Shown here: positions 38,603-46,876 of the stretch, one piece after another
Layout of the letters: each line of letters begins with the position of its first letter
Numbering within the stretch: the first letter of the stretch is position 1
Assembly: GCF_009789675.1 (NCBI RefSeq)
Contig: NZ_CP046913.1
Coordinates: 2,604,001-2,668,000 of the forward strand
Source: Paraburkholderia acidisoli
GTDB taxonomy: Bacteria; Pseudomonadota; Gammaproteobacteria; Burkholderiales; Burkholderiaceae
DNA: 64,000 nucleotides
Direction of reading: 5' to 3'
Notes under the pieces: model-generated
Told to the model about the DNA's origin: nothing
Databases searched by the model: none
The model's input: the letters and a program-made list of their open reading frames with translations, nothing else
Position numbers and translations under genes: made by a program

Positions 38603-38998
38603 ATGACCGACTCCTACCCGCTCCCCGATAAAGCGCCCGCGCTGCGCGTCGTTCCGCAGCCTTCGGACTCGAACATGCACGGCGACGTGTTCGGCGGCTG
38701 GATTATGTCGCAGGTCGACATTGCCGGTTCGATTCCCGCGAGCCGCCGCGCCAACGGCCGCGTCGCGACCGTCGCCGTGAATTCGTTCGTGTTCAAGCAG
38801 CCGGTGTTCGTCGGCGACCTGCTGAGCTTTTACGCCGAGATCGTCAAGACGGGCACGACCTCGGTCACCGTCGACGTCGAGGTCTACGCGCAGCGCATGC
38901 GTCTGCAGGAAGAAGTCGTGAAGGTCACCGAAGCGACGCTCACCTATGTCGCGACCGGCGCGGACCGCCGCCCGCGCCCGCTGCCGCCGCTCGAGTAA
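38603..38998 (+). CDS. YciA-type acyl-CoA thioesterase
   Basis: A 131-residue single hotdog-domain protein. SNMHGDVFGGWIMSQVDIAGS (one residue over the core motif N-x-x-G-D-x-F-G-G) carries the catalytic aspartate, VNSFVFKQPVFVGDLLSFYAE the hotdog helix-strand junction and VDVEVYAQRM the next strand. Such enzymes hydrolyse a broad range of acyl-CoAs in the cytoplasm, usually as hexamers. It stands alone, divergent from the ABC exporter and convergent with the cyclic-di-GMP gene. Confidence 0.9.
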   Translation: MTDSYPLPDKAPALRVVPQPSDSNMHGDVFGGWIMSQVDIAGSIPASRRANGRVATVAVNSFVFKQPVFVGDLLSFYAEIVKTGTTSVTVDVEVYAQRMRLQEEVVKVTEATLTYVATGADRRPRPLPPLE

Positions 38999-39023
38999 CG
39001 CGCGCCCGGTCGCGGGCGCCGCG

Positions 39024-42000
39024 TCAGGCCGTCCACGCGAGTGCGGCGGTTTCGTCGTCGGCCGAGGTGCTCGCGCGCAGCAGCGCCGCCGCCTCGTCGC
39101 CGGGCAAAGGCGGCGCGAAGAAGTAGCCCTGCAATTCGTCGCACGCGCGCTCGCGCAGGAAGGCGAATTGCGTCGAGGTCTCCACGCCTTCCGCGATCAC
39201 CTGTAGCCGCAACTCGTGCGCGAGCGCGATGATGGCGGCCGTGATGGTTTCGTCGTCGCTGTTCGAACCGATGTCGGCCACGAACGAGCGGTCGATCTTG
39301 AGCCGGTCCACGGGCAGCCGCTTCAGATAGCTCAGGCTCGAATAGCCGGTGCCGAAGTCGTCGATGGCAATGCCAATGCCGAGCGCGTGCAGCTCGTTCA
39401 ACATCGACACCGCTTCCTCGGCGTTGCGCATCAGCGTGGATTCGGTCAGCTCGATTTCGAGCCAGCACGCTTCGAGGCCGGTTTCCTGCAGCACTTCCTT
39501 CACGAGTTGCGCGATGTCGCGCTGATGGAAGGTCTTCGCCGAAAAATTCACCGAAACGCGCACGGGCGGCAAGCCTTCGCGCTGCCACGCGCGATTCTGC
39601 CGGCACGCCTCGCGCAGCACCCAGTCCGAGAGCGGCCCGATCAGCCCGCTCTCCTCGGCCACCGGAATGAACTGCGAGGGCGAGACGAGCCCCGCCTCCG
39701 GGTCGCGCCAGCGCACCAGCGCTTCCATACCCACAATGCGCCCGCTCTCGATCTCCACCTGCGGCTGGTAGTGCAGCAGGAACTCCTGGTCGCGCAGCGC
39801 GCGGCGCAGGCGCCGTTCGAGATTCATGCGCGCGCCCACGCTGGCGTTCATCTCGGGCTGGAAGAACTGGAACGTGTTGCGGCCCATGTCCTTGGCGCGA
39901 TACATCGCCACGTCGGCTTTCTTGAGCAGGGTTTCGGCGTCGTTGCCGTCCTGCGGGAACACGCTCGCGCCCATGCTGCAGCCCACGTACAGCTCGGTGC
40001 CGTCGACCCAGACCGGCTCCGAGATCATCGCGCGCGCCCGCTCCATCCAGCCGATCAGCGATTTTTCGTCGATGGTGTCCGTCAGCACGATCACGAACTC
40101 GTCGCCGCCGTGGCGCGCGACGGTGTCGCTCGTGCGCGTGCAACGCTGCAGGCGCTCCGCGACCACGCCGAGCAGCCGGTCGCCGACACTATGGCCGAGG
40201 CTGTCGTTGACGTTCTTGAAGCCGTCGAGGTCGATGAACACCACGGCCACGCCGCTTTCGTGACGCTGCGCCTGCACCAGCGCCTGCTGGAGCCGGTCGC
40301 GCAGCAGATTGCGGTTCGGCAGCAGCGTGAGGCTGTCGTAGTTGGCCTGATATTCGAGCTGTTCCTGATAGCGGATCAGCTCGGTCACGTCGTTGATGAT
40401 GCCGATGTGATGCGTGATGCGGCCGTCGAGATCGGGCACCGGCGCGATCAGCAACTGGTTCCAGAACAGCGCGCCGTCCTTGCGATAGTTGCGCAGCACG
40501 GCGCTCACCTCGCGATTGGCGAGCAGCGCCTTGCGGATCGCGACGAGGCCTTCCTGATCGCGGTCGTCGCGCTGCAGCAGGCGGCAATCCTGGCCCGTCA
40601 CTTCGGCGGGATCGTAGCCCGTGATGCGCTTGAACGCCGGGTTCGCGTACTCGATCAGATTGCTGCCGCCCGGCCCCGGCGCGCTGATCAAAATGGCGTT
40701 CACGCAGGCGTCGAGCGCACGGCTTTGCAGGCGCAGCGCGAGATCGGCGCGCTTGCTTTCGGTCGTGTCCGTGTAGGTGCCGAGCACGCCAATCACGCGG
40801 TTGTCGCCGTCGAGCAAGGGCAGCTTGCTCGTGAGCGTCGTGCGATGCAGGCCGTCGATCGTGTGGCCTTCCTCGAAGTTGATGCGCGGCAGCCCCGACT
40901 CGATCACTTCGCGATCCTGCTCGCGCATCAAGCCCGCGTAGGCGCGCCACGGCAGATCGTCGTCGGTCTTGCCGATGATCTGCTCGGGATACGCGAGGCC
41001 GGCGTCGCGCGCGAAGGTCATGTTGCAACCCAGATAGCGCGCCTCGGCGTCTTTCCAGAAGATGCGCTGCGGAATGTTGTCGATGACCGACTCGAGCATC
41101 TGGTTCGAGCGCTGCGCCTCGGCTTCGGCCTTGATCTGTTCGGTCACGTCGTCGGCGAGCACGAACACGGCCGCGCGGCCGAGGAACACGAGCGAGTGAT
41201 GCGAGATGTCGGCGCTGATGGTCGAGCCGTTGCGGCGCCGATGGTGCCAGATGCCGGCCATCGTGCGCACGTGCTGCGTGAGCGTGTCGGAGCGCGCGAG
41301 ATGCTGTTCGAGGCGCGCGGCTTCCTGCGGCGAGCGAATCTCGCGAATCGACATGGCGAGGAATTCCTCCTCGCTGTAACCGTACTGCTGGATCGCGGCC
41401 GTGTTGACGGCGAGAAAGCGCAGCGTCTCGCGGTCGAACACGTACATCGGCACCGGATGCGCGTCGAACAGGCCCTGAAAACGCTCGCTGCGCAGACGCA
41501 TGCCGCTCACGGCGCGCAGCTTCTCGCGCGCGGCCGTTTCGCGCGCGCCGAACGTGTAGATGAGGAGCGTCGCGCCCGCCAGCATCGTCGCGAGCAGCAG
41601 AATGGAGGCGTGGCTGCCCGAGCGCGCCGACTCGGCGAGCGCGTCCGAGAGCGCGCGATCGGCGGCGCTTTGCAGCGCGGCGAGCTGGGCTTCGATGCGG
41701 TCCACGCGGGTGTCGAGGCGCACGTATTCGGCGGCAAGCCAGGCGTGGGCGGCGGCGTCGGTGGGGGCCGCCGAAGTCGCGAGGGTCGTCGCCGGATTGG
41801 GCTGGGCCTGGGCGCCCGGCGCTGCCGTCGCGGTCGGCGCGGCGTTGCCGGCCTGGCTCGCGTAGCGCGTGGCGGCGAGCGCGGCGTTGGCCGCCGGGGC
41901 GATCGGCGTAATCGTGGTCGTGGAGGCGGTTGCTGGCGCGGTCGTCGGCACGGTCGCAGACGCGGTGTTCGCGTGATTCGCGTAGAGCGAGTCGCCGGAA

Positions 42001-42935
42001 ACGGCATGATTGGCCGCGGCGCCGGGCGTAGCGGCCGACGCGGCGCCCGCGCGTTTCGCGTAGAGCGCGGCCGCGAGCGCAACCGGGCTTGCCGGTGCGG
42101 TCGTCTCGGTCGTTGCCGCGCTCGCCGGCGCGTTGGCGGCGTGGTTCGCGTAAAGCGCGCTGGCCAGCGCGAGCTTCGATGCGCTCGCGGCGTCCGCGGT
42201 CTGCGCGGCTTGCGGCGCGGCGGATGCCGTATTGGCAGCTGCATGGGCCGCTGCATTGGCCGCCGGATTTGCCGCTGCATTGGCAATTGCATTGGCCGCC
42301 GCCGGATTCGTCTCGACAGGCGCGGCGTCGAGCGCCGTCCCGGCCGTTGCGGTCGGTGCCGTGTCGATCACGCCCGTCACCACGTGGCCGGTCGTGTAGG
42401 TGTTGTAGGCGGCGTTCGCGCCTTCGGTGCGCGGCGCCAGCGGCGCGTGCGCGGCATGCGCGGGCGTCGCCTCACGGGGCGTGGCCGCCGCAACCGCGGC
42501 GGCGCTGGCACCCGCGGCACGCACGGGCGCATTGCCGATGCGCTGCCCCGCATGCGCGAGCGTCGCGTCGATTTCCCCGGCGACCTGTGTCCCTTCGGCG
42601 GCCGCCGCATCGAAGCGCGCCGCGAAATCCGCGTTGCCGGCGAGTTCGGCACGCAGCGCACGGCCCGTCTCGTCGAGTTCGGCCACCCGCGCCGCGCGTA
42701 CCTGCGCCGGTTCCCCTTGCCCCTCCATCGCCAGATGGCCGAGCGCACTCACGCCGCCGCCGAGGGCGGCGCGGTAACGGTCGAGATCGTGGCGAATGCG
42801 CGCGGCTTGCGCGGCCCGCGCGTCGATCTCGCGCTGGGCGCCGAACTGCGTCCACGCGACGAACGCGTTCGCGCCGAAGGCCGCCACGACGACGGCCATG
42901 TTGATGAGATGGCGCTTCGAAAAGAGAAGGTTCAT
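39024..42935 (-). CDS. Membrane-bound PAS-GGDEF-EAL cyclic-di-GMP protein with Ala-rich periplasmic insert
   Basis: A 1303-residue protein. Membrane helix 1 (about residues 11-31) and helix 2 (441-462) bracket a periplasmic region of about 410 residues. This begins and ends with helical, charged segments, but its centre (about 140-400) is Ala/Thr/Pro low complexity with four imperfect L/R-Y-A motifs at residues 261, 291, 317 and 357. The cytoplasmic part has three PAS segments (about 480-860), a GGDEF domain with an intact GGDEF at 943-947 and an EAL domain with an intact EAL at 1071-1073 plus DDFGTGYSSL. Both cyclase and phosphodiesterase activities are therefore possible. Regulation of exopolysaccharide or biofilm is inference only. 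Confidence 0.92.
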   Translation of the reverse strand: MNLLFSKRHLINMAVVVAAFGANAFVAWTQFGAQREIDARAAQAARIRHDLDRYRAALGGGVSALGHLAMEGQGEPAQVRAARVAELDETGRALRAELAGNADFAARFDAAAAEGTQVAGEIDATLAHAGQRIGNAPVRAAGASAAAVAAATPREATPAHAAHAPLAPRTEGANAAYNTYTTGHVVTGVIDTAPTATAGTALDAAPVETNPAAANAIANAAANPAANAAAHAAANTASAAPQAAQTADAASASKLALASALYANHAANAPASAATTETTAPASPVALAAALYAKRAGAASAATPGAAANHAVSGDSLYANHANTASATVPTTAPATASTTTITPIAPAANAALAATRYASQAGNAAPTATAAPGAQAQPNPATTLATSAAPTDAAAHAWLAAEYVRLDTRVDRIEAQLAALQSAADRALSDALAESARSGSHASILLLATMLAGATLLIYTFGARETAAREKLRAVSGMRLRSERFQGLFDAHPVPMYVFDRETLRFLAVNTAAIQQYGYSEEEFLAMSIREIRSPQEAARLEQHLARSDTLTQHVRTMAGIWHHRRRNGSTISADISHHSLVFLGRAAVFVLADDVTEQIKAEAEAQRSNQMLESVIDNIPQRIFWKDAEARYLGCNMTFARDAGLAYPEQIIGKTDDDLPWRAYAGLMREQDREVIESGLPRINFEEGHTIDGLHRTTLTSKLPLLDGDNRVIGVLGTYTDTTESKRADLALRLQSRALDACVNAILISAPGPGGSNLIEYANPAFKRITGYDPAEVTGQDCRLLQRDDRDQEGLVAIRKALLANREVSAVLRNYRKDGALFWNQLLIAPVPDLDGRITHHIGIINDVTELIRYQEQLEYQANYDSLTLLPNRNLLRDRLQQALVQAQRHESGVAVVFIDLDGFKNVNDSLGHSVGDRLLGVVAERLQRCTRTSDTVARHGGDEFVIVLTDTIDEKSLIGWMERARAMISEPVWVDGTELYVGCSMGASVFPQDGNDAETLLKKADVAMYRAKDMGRNTFQFFQPEMNASVGARMNLERRLRRALRDQEFLLHYQPQVEIESGRIVGMEALVRWRDPEAGLVSPSQFIPVAEESGLIGPLSDWVLREACRQNRAWQREGLPPVRVSVNFSAKTFHQRDIAQLVKEVLQETGLEACWLEIELTESTLMRNAEEAVSMLNELHALGIGIAIDDFGTGYSSLSYLKRLPVDRLKIDRSFVADIGSNSDDETITAAIIALAHELRLQVIAEGVETSTQFAFLRERACDELQGYFFAPPLPGDEAAALLRASTSADDETAALAWTA

Positions 42936-43197
42936 GAATGCCGAGCGTCGAACGGCCCACGCGGCGTGCGTGGGTTGACGGGTCGCGACGTGCGCGACCG
43001 GTCGGCGCCTGAAGCGCCAACCCGGATAACGGCATGCCCTCAGCCGAGCTTGAGGGCCCGGATCTCAAAAGTGGGGAAAAATCGCGCGCAAACGATAGCG
43101 TGAAGCAGGATGTTGCGCATCAATGCTCAAACGTCAAATACTGCACATCCCAAACTTATGACGAATCGATGACGCGCTACCTCATCGGCAACCGGAC

Positions 43198-43680
43198 TCA
43201 GCGCGGCACGGCCAGCCCGAATTCGCGCATCGCGGGCACGAAGTCGTGATTCGCCTCCGGCTTGCGGGCGAGTTTCGCGAGCACGTAGCGCTGGAACGGC
43301 GCGAGCTGCGCCCAGTCTTCGAGGCCCGGCTCGCGCAGGTTGGCGAGTTGCGCCTGATGGGCGAGACCGGCCGGCACGTGGTTCACGTCGCGCCACGCGG
43401 GCGCTTCCTCGGCGGCGAACCATTCGGGCTCGACGTTGGCGTGGGTGCGCATCATCTCGAACAGCGCGTGGTCGAAATTGGGCTCGATCTCGGCGTCTTC
43501 GTCGACGGGAAAACAGGCGAGCAGACGGCGATCCTCGTACGGCAGCAATTGCCACTGCGCGAGCGAAATACGCAGCCCGAAACGATCGAGATTGAAGCGC
43601 ACGCACATCGGAATGAAAGTGAGATTCTCCGACGAGTCGTGCTCGAAGCGGAAAAGGAGCGGAGCTTCGTGCAATGCCAT
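43198..43680 (-). CDS. Conserved nitrate-reductase-associated protein (Nitr_red_assoc family)
   Basis: A 160-residue soluble protein with no signal peptide or membrane helix. The N-terminal half FIPMCVRFNLDRFGLRISLAQW matches the pattern I recall for the small family of proteins found beside assimilatory nitrate reductase and molybdopterin genes. Its function is unknown. It is divergent from fdhD, a molybdenum-enzyme maturation gene, which supports the family call. No nitrate reductase gene lies in the window. Confidence 0.7.
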   Translation of the reverse strand: MALHEAPLLFRFEHDSSENLTFIPMCVRFNLDRFGLRISLAQWQLLPYEDRRLLACFPVDEDAEIEPNFDHALFEMMRTHANVEPEWFAAEEAPAWRDVNHVPAGLAHQAQLANLREPGLEDWAQLAPFQRYVLAKLARKPEANHDFVPAMREFGLAVPR

Positions 43681-43833
43681 GGCAATATCCTCGCGATGCG
43701 GAGCCGAGCGTCGCGCCCCCGCTTGAGGTATTTTAGAACCTTACGCGCGCGGCGCATGCCACGGCGTCCCCGGTCCCGGGAGCGCTATCGGAACGCAACC
43801 GGCGCGCAACCGGCGCGCCGCCTCTGCCCTCAT

Positions 43834-43837
43834 GGAG
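43834..43837 (+). promoter_or_regulatory. Ribosome-binding site that fixes the fdhD TTG start
   Basis: GGAG ends 8 bp before TTG 43846. No in-frame ATG lies near the start of similarity; the ATG at 43832 is in another frame. Confidence 0.65.
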
Positions 43838-43845
43838 CTTTTCGC

Positions 43846-44703
43846 TTGAACGACCCCGTCCTGCCGCTCGCCGCCTCGTCCACGCCGCACGAAGGCGAAG
43901 GCGAAACCGGCGCGATCGCCGTGCGCGTGCACCGGCACCGCGGCGACGATGTCCGCACGCTCGACGACCACGTCGGCCAGGAATGGCCCGTCGCGCTCGT
44001 CTTCAACGGCATTTCGCACGCGGTGATGATGTGCACGCCGCGCGACCTCGAAGCGTTCGCCGTGGGCTTCGCCATTTCGGAAGGCATCGTCGGCCGCAAC
44101 GCCGACATTCAGGACTTCGAGGTGTATCTGCGCGAAGACGCCGAGGTGCCGCACGCCGAAGTGCACCTTACCGTCGTGCAGCAGGCCTTCGCCGAACTCA
44201 AGGAAAAGCGCCGTGCGCTCGCGGGCCGCACGGGCTGCGGCGTGTGCGGCATCGAAAGCATCGACCTGCTCGATCTCGAGCCCGAGCGCGTGCCCGACAC
44301 CGGTTTTCTCGCCCGCCTCGCCCCCGACGCCATTGCGCGCGCCGCGCGCGAACTGCCGCAGCATCAGGCGCTCACGAAACTCACGGGCGGCCTGCACGCC
44401 GCCGCATGGTGCGACGCGAACGGCGCGATCCTGCGCGCATTCGAAGACGTGGGCCGCCACAACGCGCTCGACAAGCTCATCGGCCAGTTGACGATCGAGC
44501 GCGCCGACACGCAGCAAGGTTTCGTGTTCCTCTCCAGCCGCGCGAGCTACGAACTGGTGCGCAAGGCGGCGCGCGTGGGCATTCCCATGGTGGCCACCAT
44601 TTCCGCGCCCTCCTCGCTCGCGATCAACATCGCGAAACGCGCCGGACTGCGGCTCGTGAGCTTCTGCCGCGAGTCCGGTTACGTCGATTACGAAACGGCG
44701 TAA
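43846..44703 (+). CDS. fdhD: Formate dehydrogenase accessory sulfurtransferase
   Basis: A 285-residue sulfur carrier that passes sulfur from IscS to the molybdenum bis-MGD cofactor of formate dehydrogenases. The family CxxC is present as TGCGVCGIES; AVGFAISEGIV, AFEDVGRHNALDKLIG and SRASYELVRKAARVGIP are also diagnostic. It appears to start with TTG, supported by a GGAG ribosome site. The open frame runs 200 codons further upstream, antisense to the preceding gene, and that part is not plausible coding. No formate dehydrogenase structural gene is in the window. Confidence 0.92.
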   Translation: MNDPVLPLAASSTPHEGEGETGAIAVRVHRHRGDDVRTLDDHVGQEWPVALVFNGISHAVMMCTPRDLEAFAVGFAISEGIVGRNADIQDFEVYLREDAEVPHAEVHLTVVQQAFAELKEKRRALAGRTGCGVCGIESIDLLDLEPERVPDTGFLARLAPDAIARAARELPQHQALTKLTGGLHAAAWCDANGAILRAFEDVGRHNALDKLIGQLTIERADTQQGFVFLSSRASYELVRKAARVGIPMVATISAPSSLAINIAKRAGLRLVSFCRESGYVDYETA

Positions 44704-44749
44704 GCCGGACGTGAAGCGCGGCGTAAGCCAGGCGTTGACACCATTCGCG

Positions 44750-45520
44750 TCAATCGAACTGACGGAAATCCGGCTTGCGCTTTTGCAGGAAGGCCGTGAA
44801 CGCCTCGCGCGCTTCGGGCGCGAGCAGCATCTTGCCAAAGTGCACGGATTCCTCGCTCATCTGCTCGCGAATCTCGTGCGTGCCCGCGCGCTTCATGAGC
44901 GCTTTGGTCGCGCGCAACGACGAAGCGGGCAACGCCACGAGCTTCGCCAGCTGCGCCGCCACGAACGCCTCGAGTTCGGCGGCCGGCAGCACGCGATTCA
45001 CGAAGCCCATGCGATACGCCTCCGCCGCGTCGAAGGTCTCGCCGAGCAGCAGCTTTTCGGCGGCGGCCTGATAGCCGGCAATGCGCGGCAGCAGCAGCGA
45101 AGACGCCGCTTCCGGGCACAGCCCCAGTTGCGCGAACGGCATCGCGAAGCGCGCGGTATCGGCGGCGTACACGAGGTCGCAATGCAGCAGCATCGTCGTG
45201 CCCACGCCGATCGCCGCGCCCGCCACCGCCGCGACGAGCGGCTTCTCGAAGCCGGAGATGGCGGCCAGAAAACGCATCACGGGCGAGTCGGCGCCGGTGG
45301 GCGGCGTCTTCAGGAAGTCTTCGATGTCGTTGCCCGCCGTGAAGATTTCGGCGTGACCGCGCAGCAGCACGGCGCGCACGCCCGCGTCTTCCTGCGCCGC
45401 AGCGAGCGCCGCGTTGATCGCCTCGTACATGGCGGGCGTGAGCGCGTTCTTGCGCTCGGGGCGATTGATGGTGATCGTCAGCACGCCGTTCTCGCGCGCG
45501 GTCAGGATGTCGTTGGTCAT
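44750..45520 (-). CDS. Enoyl-CoA hydratase/isomerase family protein
   Basis: A 256-residue crotonase-fold enzyme, last gene of the beta-oxidation operon. The oxyanion-hole elements are seen as HAEIFTAGNDIEDF and VAGAAIGVGTTMLLHCDLVYA. The catalytic glutamate positions of classical hydratases fall at AAIG and FAQLGLCPEA, so the exact reaction (hydratase or delta isomerase) is uncertain. ATG 45520 has GAGGAG upstream; the frame continues 13 codons before it without similarity. It follows the thiolase gene after 118 bp. Confidence 0.9.
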   Translation of the reverse strand: MTNDILTARENGVLTITINRPERKNALTPAMYEAINAALAAAQEDAGVRAVLLRGHAEIFTAGNDIEDFLKTPPTGADSPVMRFLAAISGFEKPLVAAVAGAAIGVGTTMLLHCDLVYAADTARFAMPFAQLGLCPEAASSLLLPRIAGYQAAAEKLLLGETFDAAEAYRMGFVNRVLPAAELEAFVAAQLAKLVALPASSLRATKALMKRAGTHEIREQMSEESVHFGKMLLAPEAREAFTAFLQKRKPDFRQFD

Positions 45521-45638
45521 TGCGATGGGTCTCCTCGGGGCTCTCGCGTCGGCGTCCACCTCGGCGCGAGCCGATATGAAAAACGGTCCGCAAACCGCGA
45601 GGCTTGCGAACCGTGTCGTGTGCGTAAGCGCGAAGCGC

Positions 45639-46838
45639 TTACAGCCGTTCGATGATGCCCGCGGCGCCCATGCCGGTGCCCACGCACATCGTCACCATGC
45701 CGTACTTGTAGTTGCGGCGGCGCAGGCCGTGCACGACCGTCGAGGCGCGAATCGCGCCCGTCGCGCCGAGCGGGTGACCCAGCGCGATCGCGCCGCCGAG
45801 CGGGTTGATCTTCGACGGATCGAGCCCGAGGTCTTGAATGACCGCCAGCGACTGCGCGGCGAACGCCTCGTTCAGCTCGATCCAGTCGAGGTCGTCCTGC
45901 TTCAGACCCGCCGCCTTGAGCGCGGCCGGAATCGCTTCCTTCGGGCCGATACCCATGATCTCCGGCGGCACGCCGCGCACGGCGAAGCTCACGAAACGCG
46001 CGAGCGGCGTGAGGTTGAACTGCTTCAGGATCTTTTCGGAGACGACGATCAGCGCGCCCGCGCCGTCCGACGTCTGCGAACTGTTGCCGGCCGTGACCGA
46101 GCCCTTGTTCGCAAACACCGCGCGCAGCTTCGCGAGACCTTCGAGCGTGGTGTCGGCGCGCGGGCCTTCGTCCAGCTCGATCAGGCGTTCCTTCACCTTC
46201 ACTTCGCCCGAGGCGAGATCGGGGAAACGCTCGACGAGCGTGTACGGCGCGATCTCGTCCTTGAACTCGCCCGACTGCTGCGCGGCCAGCGCGCGGCGGT
46301 GCGATTCCACCGAAAACGCGTCCTGCGCCTCGCGGCTGATCTTCCAGCGTTCCGCGACTTTCTCCGCCGTGAGGCCCATGCCGTAAGCAATGCCCACGTC
46401 TTCGTTGCGATCGAAGATGTGCGGCGAGAGCGACGGCTTGTTGCCCATCATCGGCACCATGCTCATCGACTCGCAGCCGCCCGCGATCATCGCGTCGCTT
46501 TCGCCCACGCGAATGCGGTCGGCGGCCATGGCGAGCGCCGTGAGGCCCGAGGCGCAGAAGCGGTTCACGGTCACGCCGCCCACGCTCTGCGGCAGACCCG
46601 CGAGCAGCGCGCCGATCCGCGCCACGTTCAAGCCCTGCTCGGCTTCGGGAATCGCGCAACCGACAATGGCGTCCTCGATCACGCTCGTGTCGAGGCCCGG
46701 CACCTGCGCCACCGCCGACTTGATCGCGTGAACCAGCAGCTCGTCGGGGCGGGTGTTCTTGAACACGCCGCGCGGCGCCTTGCCGATGGGCGTGCGGCTC
46801 GCGGCGACGATATAAGCGTCCTGCAACTGTTTGCTCAT
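45639..46838 (-). CDS. fadA: Acetyl-CoA C-acyltransferase (thiolase)
   Basis: A 399-residue thiolase catalysing the last, thiolytic step of beta-oxidation. The nucleophile is Cys95 in VNRFCASGLTAL; GHPLGATGA holds the catalytic histidine and CVGTGMGAAGII the second cysteine. Start ATG 46838 (MSKQLQDAYIVAASRTPIG) is the family start; a longer frame upstream is antisense-like. The preceding fused dehydrogenase/hydratase ends 38 bp upstream, as expected for a trifunctional complex. The symbol is by analogy with fadA. Confidence 0.95.
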   Translation of the reverse strand: MSKQLQDAYIVAASRTPIGKAPRGVFKNTRPDELLVHAIKSAVAQVPGLDTSVIEDAIVGCAIPEAEQGLNVARIGALLAGLPQSVGGVTVNRFCASGLTALAMAADRIRVGESDAMIAGGCESMSMVPMMGNKPSLSPHIFDRNEDVGIAYGMGLTAEKVAERWKISREAQDAFSVESHRRALAAQQSGEFKDEIAPYTLVERFPDLASGEVKVKERLIELDEGPRADTTLEGLAKLRAVFANKGSVTAGNSSQTSDGAGALIVVSEKILKQFNLTPLARFVSFAVRGVPPEIMGIGPKEAIPAALKAAGLKQDDLDWIELNEAFAAQSLAVIQDLGLDPSKINPLGGAIALGHPLGATGAIRASTVVHGLRRRNYKYGMVTMCVGTGMGAAGIIERL

Positions 46839-46876
46839 CTCTAACTCCAGTATCTGGTGTGCGTGCGTCGTGCCGC

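Noticed and set aside
39216..43103. A 1295-codon open frame antisense to the GGDEF/EAL gene
   Set aside because: Same artefact of high GC; the opposite strand encodes intact PAS, GGDEF and EAL motifs.
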